From: SHZI01 sp031409515
GTDB taxonomy: Bacteria; Pseudomonadota; Gammaproteobacteria; Steroidobacterales; GCA-2729495
Length of the DNA stretch: 64,000 nt
NCBI GenBank assembly: GCA_031409515.1
Contig: JANNXJ010000016.1
Coordinates: 1 to 64,000 of the forward strand
Direction of reading: 5' to 3'
The notes beneath the pieces are model-generated. The model searched no databases and was not told where the DNA came from. It saw nothing but the letters and a program-made list of their open reading frames with translations. The position numbers and the translations under genes were made by a program. Positions 25,801-31,318 of this stretch are shown in pieces. Within the stretch, counting starts at the first letter, position 1, and each line of letters opens with the position of its first letter.

Positions 25801-26381
25801 GCTTCGAGCTCTACAACGACATGCTGGCCCGGACAGTCAAGGCGCTGCAGGAGGGCCTGGAGCCCGATCTCGACACGGCCATGGCGCCGGTCACCGAGAT
25901 CAACCTGCACCTCCCCGCCCTGCTCCCGGATGACTACCTGAACGACGTACATCTGCGTCTCGTCCACTACAAGCGGATTGCCAGTGCCCGCAGCAATGAG
26001 GCGCTGCGGGAATTGCAGGTGGAACTGGTGGACCGTTTCGGCCCGCTGCCGGAGGCGACGCGCAACCTGTTCCGCATGACCGCGCTGCGCCTGCGGGCGG
26101 AGCCGTTGTCCATCCGGCGGCTGGATGCCAGCGCCGTGGGTGGCTTCGTCGAGTTCGGCCCGCGAACCACGCTCAGCCCCGCCTGGATCGTGACCCGGCT
26201 GCGGACCGACCCCCTGACCTACCGCCTGGACCGGCAGCAGAAATTCCGGTTTTCAGCCGAGCTGGAGGACCCGCAAGCGCGGTTTGCCTTTGTCGAGACC
26301 TTGATCGCGGAAATGCTGGCGAATCAGGAAACGCGGGAGGCACCGTCCAAAGCAACGGCGGTCGGGCAGCGGCAGCGCTGA
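22848..26381 (+). CDS. mfd: Transcription-repair coupling factor Mfd
   Basis: Displaces stalled RNA polymerase and recruits UvrA to template-strand lesions. The 1177-aa product is full length. It has a UvrB-homology N-terminal module, an RNA-polymerase-interacting CarD-like domain (about 490-560, beginning GDPIVHVNHGVGRYRG) and a RecG-like translocase with Walker A GDVGFGKT near 641. A DEEHRFG motif lies near 741, followed by a C-terminal TRCF domain. Convergent with the toxin-antitoxin region. Confidence 0.97.
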   Translation: MTGTTSPSPTLLPLPLPLPTAPGGRRDWAGLADCGHALGLATLRPSSTAFWLIIVPTVARAEALEAELRFFASGATRIALFPDTEVLPYDTFSPHQDLISRRLTILRDVASGLIDTLIVAASTLLPRVPPVKYIGGYSVSLATGQKLRPEQLRLQLEAAGYQRVSQVLEHGDFAVRGSLLDFYPMGSGLPVRVDFLDDEIDTLRQFDPDTQLSGAVLQSLETLPAREMPVDAVAIKQFRQAYRRRFEGNPARSIIYREVSEGRMPGGVENYLPLFFEGTALLWDYLPKERLTITLGDPEGLLAPTWQQINERYQDSREDSERPALEPGELNGTPEEHLSRIAGAPLLVLDPGTPDPTVSEQRAATAGLAPLPQLLLEPHAEEPTHRLRAFIRNFTGRILFAAESAGRREMLADLLRQEAVPSGEATSWQDFLSSDRPALVGIAPLSQGLLLREANIALITERELYGERPRSRRRQRRVRDPEQILSDLTDLHRGDPIVHVNHGVGRYRGLTTITIDSLATEFLTLEYAGGDLLHVPVASLHMVSRYTGTSAEEAPLHRLGGDQWEKARRKAAARIRDVAAELLELYAKRAARQTVRPAATQHDYAAFAAGFPFEPTEDQARAIEAVVSDLTSGKPMDRLVCGDVGFGKTEVALRAAFMAVSSGRQVAVLVPTTLLAQQHYQTFADRFADWPVTVEVLSRFRSAQESRKVMAGAEAGSVDIVIGTHRLLQGDMRFKNLGLIIVDEEHRFGVRDKERLKALRIESDVLTLTATPIPRTLNMALGRLRDLSLIATPPETRLSIKTFVTRFEDRVVREACLRELKRGGQIYFVHNHIEDIEKIAAQLAELVPEARMEVAHGQMRERDLEQIMLDFHHRRFHILVCTAIIESGLDIPSANTIIINRADRFGLAQLHQLRGRVGRSHHQAFAYLLAPPREALTADAIKRLDAIAALEDLGSGFMLATHDMEIRGAGELLGEDQSGQIQEIGFELYNDMLARTVKALQEGLEPDLDTAMAPVTEINLHLPALLPDDYLNDVHLRLVHYKRIASARSNEALRELQVELVDRFGPLPEATRNLFRMTALRLRAEPLSIRRLDASAVGGFVEFGPRTTLSPAWIVTRLRTDPLTYRLDRQQKFRFSAELEDPQARFAFVETLIAEMLANQETREAPSKATAVGQRQR

Positions 26382-26406
26382 CGGGCTGGTGACGGTGATC
26401 AGGCCG

Positions 26407-26541
26407 TCACGGCTTGAGGCCCGACGGGCCGGGCGGCTGGCCAAACTTCGCCTTCAGTCGCGCGCCGTCGTTGGAATCCACGACACCGTTGCCGTTCAGG
26501 TCCCGGTCCGGGAAGGCGGATGAGCCAAACGCGGCCTTCAT
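26407..26541 (-). pseudogene. Remnant of a dockerin/EF-hand-like C-terminal domain
   Basis: Minus-strand codons read MKAAFGSS, then PDRDLNGNGVVDSNDGARLK and AKFGQPPGPSGLKP, stop. The D-x-D-x-N-G-x-G-x-x-D calcium loop and the GPPGPSG-type end are what type I dockerin-like repeats show at the end of secreted proteins. Only one repeat (44 codons) is present, with no secretion signal, and its ATG overlaps the higA stop by four bases, so I read it as the leftover 3' end of a larger gene. A 7-bp stem (26389-26395 with 26404-26410) covers its end. Confidence 0.55.
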
Positions 26542-26891
26542 TTAGACTGCGCATCCAAGAGCACAGCCCGCGCTCCCCCACCGGCTCGACTGGACGCAGA
26601 CTGAGACTTCCCCCTGAGCCGCGGAAGCTTGCGAATGTCCTTCCCCGCCAACGACTCCGCCGCCCGCAGTTCGTAGACCTGCTGCAGGTTCATCCAGAAC
26701 TCCGGACTGTTCCCGAAAAAGTGCCCCAGGCGCAGGGCAGTGTCCCCCGTCACGGAGCGTTGCCCATTCACGATCTGGGTGACCCGGTTGGTGGGAACCC
26801 CAATCCGCCGGGCAAGTTCGGCGGCGCTCAAGCCCGCCTCACTGAGGACTTTAGCAAGCTGGGTGCCGGGATGAATGGGTTCTCGTGGCAT
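26538..26891 (-). CDS. higA: HigA family antitoxin (XRE helix-turn-helix)
   Basis: DNA-binding antitoxin of a type II pair. The 117-aa product begins PIHPGTQLAKVLSEAGLSAA, with a helix-turn-helix (about 12-60: SAAELARRIGVPTNRVTQIV) and the family tail TALRLGHFFGNSPEFWMNLQ. It lies eight bases after higB, the toxin-first order typical of higBA. The last 35 residues (Ser/Arg/Gly-rich) extend past the usual HigA end, possibly because of the junction with the downstream dockerin-like remnant. Confidence 0.93.
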   Translation of the reverse strand: MPREPIHPGTQLAKVLSEAGLSAAELARRIGVPTNRVTQIVNGQRSVTGDTALRLGHFFGNSPEFWMNLQQVYELRAAESLAGKDIRKLPRLRGKSQSASSRAGGGARAVLLDAQSK

Positions 26892-26899
26892 GAAAATCC

Positions 26900-27181
26900 T
26901 CAGTGATAGTCAACGATCTCGACCCTGCCTGGCCCCGGCGCTCCACCAGGCCAGATGAAACAGACGCGCCACTGATCGTTGATGCGTATGGCGTACTGCC
27001 CCATGCGGTCGCCCTTCAGTGCCTCTAGGCGATTTCCGGGCAGAGCAAGGTCCGAGACGGTCGTCGCGGCGTCAAGTTGGTCGAGCTTAAGCGACGCCGC
27101 GTGACGAATGCCGTCGAAAGCCTTGACCCGCTCACCCGCTGCGAATCGGCGGGTTCTTCTATCCCGGTAACTCTGGATCAC
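26900..27181 (-). CDS. higB: HigB/RelE family mRNA-interferase toxin
   Basis: Ribosome-dependent mRNA endonuclease of the RelE superfamily. With the GTG start at 27181 the product is 93 aa, the normal length, and begins VIQSYRDRRTRRF. Family features are LPGNRLEALKGDRMGQYAI, NDQWRVCFIW and a terminal VEIVDYH. A GTC sits four codons upstream, and the longer frame to 27238 runs through the predicted promoter and operator. Confidence 0.92.
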   Translation of the reverse strand: MIQSYRDRRTRRFAAGERVKAFDGIRHAASLKLDQLDAATTVSDLALPGNRLEALKGDRMGQYAIRINDQWRVCFIWPGGAPGPGRVEIVDYH

Positions 27182-27228
27182 GTGTATCGTGACGCTCGTT
27201 CCGCATGACGTCAAGGGTAACGAGCATG

Positions 27229-27251
27229 TCCTCGCCAATCAGTTGCGAGGA
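27229..27251. promoter_or_regulatory. Candidate HigA operator upstream of higBA
   Basis: TCCTCGC (27229-27235) and GCGAGGA (27245-27251) form a perfect 7-9-7 inverted repeat 48 bases before the higB start. It lies between the predicted start of transcription and the gene. HigA-type antitoxins repress their own operon through such palindromes; binding here is inferred. Confidence 0.4.
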
Positions 27252-27277
27252 TGATCATGGCAACCGTTGGGAATAGA

Positions 27278-27300
27278 AAGTTACGAATCTGACGAGTCAA
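27278..27300 (-). promoter_or_regulatory. Candidate higBA promoter
   Basis: On the minus strand TTGACT (27300-27295), a 17-base spacer and TCTATT (from about 27277) give a sigma-70-like promoter reading into higBA. The -10 matches four of six consensus bases, so this is moderate evidence. It lies within the 138-base gap between brnA and higB. Confidence 0.35.
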
Positions 27301-27319
27301 TGGAGAATTGATGGACGCC

Positions 27320-27658
27320 TCAGCCGATCTCCACCCCCACCACGCCGCTCACCTCCGCAGGCCCCACTTCCCCGCGAAACGCACCCGTCCCCCGCTCCCG
27401 AGCAATGCGCTCAGCCAGGAACACCTTGAGCAACGACTGGTAGGGAACATCCCGCTGGTTGGCTAGCGCCTTGAGTTCATCCAGCATGCTCTCCGGCAGG
27501 CGCAGTGAAATAGTCCGCGTTGACGCGCGCAGGCTGGGAAACCTCGTCCAGTGAGCCTTCTTCCAGTCGATGAAAGCGGGTGAATCGTTCCGCTGCCAGA
27601 AGGCCCGCTCGGCCGTCTCGCTACGGAACTTCGGGGGAGTCTTTCTGGGCTTCTTCAT
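27320..27658 (-). CDS. brnA: BrnA-type antitoxin (CopG/ribbon-helix-helix family)
   Basis: Antitoxin of the BrnTA pair. The 112-aa product has an N-terminal region (SETAERAFWQRNDSPAFIDW) and a ribbon-helix-helix segment with ASTRTISLRLPESMLDELKA, then YQSLLKVFLAERIARE. The start overlaps the toxin end by 38 bases, consistent with coupling. The C-terminal 20 residues (Gly/Val-rich) lie beyond the usual domain. Confidence 0.88.
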   Translation of the reverse strand: MKKPRKTPPKFRSETAERAFWQRNDSPAFIDWKKAHWTRFPSLRASTRTISLRLPESMLDELKALANQRDVPYQSLLKVFLAERIARERGTGAFRGEVGPAEVSGVVGVEIG

Positions 27659-27941
27659 AGGTGTTCCTTTCCCGGCGACTCATGTCGCGCACCGATATGA
27701 TCCGGATCCGCTGGCCGCGCACCGTGAACACGGCAAACAGGCGCCGAGCCGTGGAGGTCTCACCCAACGCATGAAACCGCGCTTCCGACTTGGAGTGCGC
27801 CGGATCCTCCGCCACGAGCGGGCTGGAGAAGAACAGGTCTTCCGCCTCTGCCTGGCTCACGCCGTGCTTCATGTGGCTCTTCAACCGGTTACCGGAGTCC
27901 CACTCGAACCCCGTGCAGGCCGCAAGATCCACGTGACGCAT
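27621..27941 (-). CDS. brnT: BrnT family ribonuclease toxin
   Basis: RelE-fold RNase toxin. The 106-aa product shows the family pattern FEWDSGNRLKSHMKHGVS, AEDLFFSSP, then RRLFAVFTVRGQRIRIISVR with the C-terminal RDMSRRERNTYEE. The toxin-first order and overlap with brnA fit known brnTA operons. ATG 27941 lies at the edge of the tandem repeat 27946-27970, which probably includes its control region. Confidence 0.9.
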   Translation of the reverse strand: MRHVDLAACTGFEWDSGNRLKSHMKHGVSQAEAEDLFFSSPLVAEDPAHSKSEARFHALGETSTARRLFAVFTVRGQRIRIISVRDMSRRERNTYEEAQKDSPEVP

Positions 27942-27945
27942 GGAT

Positions 27946-27970
27946 CATGTATACGAACATGATATACGAA
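27946..27970. promoter_or_regulatory. Tandem repeat, candidate brnTA operator
   Basis: CATGTATACGAA (27946-27957) is followed directly by CATGATATACGAA (27958-27970), two near-identical AT-rich half-sites just upstream of the brnT start. TATATC on the minus strand could serve as a -10 box. Ribbon-helix-helix antitoxins such as BrnA bind tandem sites of this kind; the role is inferred. Confidence 0.4.
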
Positions 27971-28045
27971 GTGCGGCGCAGGAAACTCGTTGCTTCCTGG
28001 AGTTTTTCGCCCGGCTGAGTAGACCCGGCAGACCTCAGGCCCGAT

Positions 28046-28077
28046 GCCGCCCCCGGGCTCCCGTGCCCGGGGGTGGC
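28046..28077 (-). terminator. Strong GC stem-loop after the torF-type porin gene
   Basis: CCCCCGGGC (28050-28058) pairs with GCCCGGGGG (28065-28073) around a six-base loop. Three further pairs and one G-T wobble extend the stem to 28046/28077. It starts just after the porin stop on the minus strand. No U tract follows, so it may be a 3' stabilising hairpin or a weak terminator. Confidence 0.45.
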
Positions 28078-28083
28078 TGATCG

Positions 28084-28812
28084 TCAGAGTGACTTCGAAA
28101 TGCTGAATACAGCGGTCGCGTCGCAGTTGTCTGTGCTGCCACAGTCCCCCTTGGACACGTTGGTGTCCACGTAGGCCAGGCTCCAGCTGAGGCCCTGCCA
28201 GGTAGTGGAGACGCTCACCTTCCAGTCGACGTAGTTATCACCCGGGTCATCGCTGCCGAAGTAGCTACCCATGTCTTCCGAGTTGTCGAAGCCGTTGTAG
28301 CCGACGCCACCCGTGACGGTTACGTTATCGATGACCTCCCGAGAGTACTGGCCGTAGAGATACCAGTAGCTGCCGGTCTCCGCAAAGTAGTCGCTGGAGT
28401 AGTTCAGGCTGGCCTTGAACCCACTGTAGGTGAGGCTGCCGTAGAGCTCGCCATAGCCGAGGTCATCCCCGGACTCCTCGGAGGGATAGGCGTAGTAGAC
28501 ATACCCCACATCATAGCCAAGCTCGTCGTTCACCTTGCCCCGATAGCCACCGTAGAAGTCCATTTCCAGGCCGCCGCCGTAGGAGAGATTGGAGGCCCAG
28601 GTACCGGCGTAGATGCCATTCTCTGCTGTGAAGTCGAAGCCACCGGACACCGCCGGGTCTCGGTTCGTCTGGGAGACGCCACGAAAGCGATAGTCCGTGG
28701 CCAGAGCAATGTTACCGGCGATGTCGGCCGAGGCCGACGTAACGCCGCCGATGGTAAGCACGGCACCGACTGCGGCAGCCCGCAGAAACTGACTGGACAA
28801 TGCGACTTTCAT
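28084..28812 (-). CDS. TorF-type putative porin
   Basis: Outer-membrane beta-barrel of the TorF/Gcw_chp family (TIGR02001 type) of unknown substrate. With ATG 28812 the product is 242 aa, with a signal peptide (about 1-29, cleaved after ASA) and the diagnostic mature start DIAGNIALATDYRFRGVSQT. Alternating aromatic and small residues continue to the end, which closes with a C-terminal Leu. AGGAGT ten bases upstream is the ribosome site. The longer frame to 28905 would hide the signal peptide. Confidence 0.88.
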   Translation of the reverse strand: MKVALSSQFLRAAAVGAVLTIGGVTSASADIAGNIALATDYRFRGVSQTNRDPAVSGGFDFTAENGIYAGTWASNLSYGGGLEMDFYGGYRGKVNDELGYDVGYVYYAYPSEESGDDLGYGELYGSLTYSGFKASLNYSSDYFAETGSYWYLYGQYSREVIDNVTVTGGVGYNGFDNSEDMGSYFGSDDPGDNYVDWKVSVSTTWQGLSWSLAYVDTNVSKGDCGSTDNCDATAVFSISKSL

Positions 28813-28840
28813 GGGCACAGACACTCCTGGATGAGTTGAA

Positions 28841-28966
28841 GGATTCAGCGCACGCAGCGGTGGGGCCTGGAGCCGGTAACCACGCGTTCGGAAACCTTCA
28901 AGCACGATTCGTGCCAGGGACCCTGATGAAAGGCTGGTGACGGAACGGCAGGGATTCAGCGCACGC
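28841..28966. repeat. 15-bp direct repeat upstream of the porin gene
   Basis: GGATTCAGCGCACGC occurs at 28841-28855 and again at 28952-28966, 96 bases apart, in the 231-base gap before the porin gene. Nothing else recognisable is in this gap. It could be a pair of regulator sites or the footprint of a small duplication. Confidence 0.5.
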
Positions 28967-29043
28967 TGCCACCCTGCGGTGCACTACAGGAGTGCGGGCT
29001 GACCTGTACTTGCGCTGCGGCAGTGCCAGGGAGGCGCCCTGCT

Positions 29044-29634
29044 TCAGGGCTTGGCCAGAACTACCTGCCGGGTCGCGGCGGCAATGACGTCCGCGGGAGC
29101 ATTGAAGAACGTGCTGTGCAGCCGGCCCTGCGTGTCCAGCAGATACACCTGGGAGGTGTGCTCCACCAGATAGTTGCCGGCGGCATCGGCGGGCATGCCC
29201 TTGAAGAATACGGCGGAAAACTGCGCGGCAATATCCTGAACCTTGCGGGGATTGCCGGTCAGGCCAATGAAGTCCGGGGAGACGGGCGCCAGATAGCGCT
29301 TGAGGGCGGCGGGCGTGTCCCGGTCGCCATCAACGCTGATCATTACCACCCGGGCCTGGTTCACCGCGATGTCCGGGGAGCTGACGACGGCCTGCAGTTG
29401 CCCCAGCGTCATTGGACAGATGTCAGGGCAATGGGCAAAACCGAAAAACACCAGCACCGGCGTGCCCCGGAGCTGGCTGAGGCGAAAGGGCTGGCCGTCC
29501 TGGTTCGTCAGTTCGAAGTCGGTAACAGCCTTGGGAGGGCTGGCCTTGAGAACCCGAGCCGGATCCGCCCAGGTTGCCGTCGCGACGAGCAGCGCCAGCG
29601 TCACCATTAATCTGCCGTGGAAACGCAGGGTCAA
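29044..29634 (-). CDS. SCO1/SenC family copper chaperone
   Basis: Periplasmic thioredoxin-fold protein that delivers copper to or reduces the CuA centre of cytochrome oxidase. The 196-aa product has a signal segment (about 1-23) and the copper ligands Cys69 and Cys73 in CPDICP, with His159 in VEHTSQVY. The MSVDGDRDTP-like segment is present as ISVDGDRDTP. It follows an MFS gene by 11 bases, so the two may be co-transcribed. No oxidase genes are nearby. Confidence 0.93.
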   Translation of the reverse strand: MTLRFHGRLMVTLALLVATATWADPARVLKASPPKAVTDFELTNQDGQPFRLSQLRGTPVLVFFGFAHCPDICPMTLGQLQAVVSSPDIAVNQARVVMISVDGDRDTPAALKRYLAPVSPDFIGLTGNPRKVQDIAAQFSAVFFKGMPADAAGNYLVEHTSQVYLLDTQGRLHSTFFNAPADVIAAATRQVVLAKP

Positions 29635-29645
29635 CTCCCGCCCAA

Positions 29646-31034
29646 CTAGGGTCTCATTGGCGCCTGGTCCGAGTTTAGCGGCTGTTTGGCTGCCGGGGGG
29701 GCCAGGGCAAAGCCGAGCGCCAGCATTGCCGCTGCCACTACCACGATGCCCATGAAGGCCGCCTGGTAGCCCTGGATGCCCCCGCCCGCCGACGCGGCAA
29801 CACTACCAACAAAGGTAGCGCCCAACAGGCGGCCTATTGAGGTCAGGTTGCTGAGGAGGCCCTGGGCCGAACCCCGCTCGGCAGGCAGGCAGTTGTCGAG
29901 GATAACGAGGCGCAGGGGGGCGCCAAGAACGCCGCCCAGGCCCGTACTGCCGATGATGCTCGCGAGGATAAACACCGGAACCGAGATGGGCGCGAAAGCG
30001 AAAAGCAGGACGCTCACCACGACCATTGTCAGGCTGACGATGACGATGTTGCGGGTCCCCACGGTATTGATCAGGCGGCCGGAAACCGGCGAGGCTATGG
30101 TCGCACCGACCACGCCGGGCAGCAGGAGCCAGGAGGCTGTGCTGGCAGACACGCCGGTCGCCGCAATGGCCAGCGCCGGGTAAAACGTACCGGCAGACTG
30201 GATCGCACCAATTCCGGCACCGATCAGCGCCGCGATCACTACGGGACGGGACTTGAAGAGGCCCGGGCGAATGATCGGATCCACCGCCCGCGTTTCTATC
30301 CGCCAGAAGACCGGAACGAGGGTCAGGGCAAGCACCAGCGCCAGCGCCACTGGCCAGGAGAGCAGGCTGGTGGCAATGGCAGTGGTGTCCAGCCCGTTGA
30401 GGCCAAAGACCAGAGCAGTGAGCAGGAGGGACAGCGTCGCAATCCCGGCAACATCGAGCGGCTTCCTCGCATGGGGCGTGGTCGGGGGTAACAGGCGGAA
30501 CGCGCCAGCGATCAGCACAGCGGCAATCGGCAGATTGATCAGGAACAGCCAGTGCCAGCCGTAGGGCAAGAGTAATCCACCGAGCACCGGGCCGATGATG
30601 AAGGCAAGGCCGAACACAGTGCCCAGGGTGCCGAGTGCCGGACCCCGCTCCTTCGGTGGCAGCGTGCTGCCGATGATGGCTGCCGCGATGGGGACCACGC
30701 CGCCAGCGCCGAAACCCTGGATGGCCCGGCCCCAGTAGAGCATGGCGGGCTCAGTGGCCAGCACCAGCAGCAGCGAACCCAGCCCAAACAGGCCCACGCT
30801 GACGACATAGGCCGTGCGCGGGCCGACGCGATCGGAGAATTTTGCGAGCAGCGGCGTGCCGATCATCTGGCACAGGACGTAGGCGTTGAACAGTACCGAA
30901 AGCTGCCGCGTCGATATGCCGAATTCGGCCTGGATGCCGGGCAGGGCCGGCCCAATGATTGCCAGGTCGAGGGCGCCCATGAGGACGCCGAGAAACAGCA
31001 GGGCCTGAAGCGACTTTGAAGTGTTCGGAGGCAA
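29646..31034 (-). CDS. MFS transporter, DHA2-like
   Basis: Major facilitator protein of 462 aa with about 14 hydrophobic segments. Motif A appears as GTPLLAKFSDRVGPRTAY, and the antiporter motif C as IIGPVLGG, which suggests proton-driven export. The substrate is unknown. The ATG at 31034 begins MPPNTSKSLQALLFLG. Being in line with SCO1 may link it to copper or respiration, but drug-efflux relatives are equally likely. Confidence 0.85.
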   Translation of the reverse strand: MPPNTSKSLQALLFLGVLMGALDLAIIGPALPGIQAEFGISTRQLSVLFNAYVLCQMIGTPLLAKFSDRVGPRTAYVVSVGLFGLGSLLLVLATEPAMLYWGRAIQGFGAGGVVPIAAAIIGSTLPPKERGPALGTLGTVFGLAFIIGPVLGGLLLPYGWHWLFLINLPIAAVLIAGAFRLLPPTTPHARKPLDVAGIATLSLLLTALVFGLNGLDTTAIATSLLSWPVALALVLALTLVPVFWRIETRAVDPIIRPGLFKSRPVVIAALIGAGIGAIQSAGTFYPALAIAATGVSASTASWLLLPGVVGATIASPVSGRLINTVGTRNIVIVSLTMVVVSVLLFAFAPISVPVFILASIIGSTGLGGVLGAPLRLVILDNCLPAERGSAQGLLSNLTSIGRLLGATFVGSVAASAGGGIQGYQAAFMGIVVVAAAMLALGFALAPPAAKQPLNSDQAPMRP

Positions 31035-31318
31035 GGTGGTTCCCCGGCAAGACGCCGTGTAGTTCGTCAGTCAGGATCAGTTGGATGCTGCCGGGCAGAA
31101 AACCGGCCCGGGCCGGCGCCCCTTCCGGGGCACGTCATAGCCGCTCATTGCCAGACCGTTCATTTTAGCAGTCGCAACGCGGAAGGGTGTCGCGTTCCGG
31201 TGCCGTTTATGGTTATGTGCACCCCGCTCTATCAACCGACCCCGTTTCCGGGACCTTGCGCCGGCACCCGGGCGGAAAGAACTTGAGCGTTTTCCCGTTC
31301 AGTAAGGACCCCGTACCG
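31035..31318. other. Intergenic region between MFS and UPF0182 genes
   Basis: A 284-base divergent gap. It contains a 14-bp self-complementary sequence, CCGGCCCGGGCCGG (31103-31116), but no promoter matching consensus well and no small ORF I would support. Both flanking genes presumably start here. Confidence 0.5.

Noticed and set aside
31187..31318. N-terminal extension of the UPF0182 protein
   Set aside because: The 44 extra codons lack any hydrophobic or family features; the first membrane helix begins cleanly at ATG 31319.
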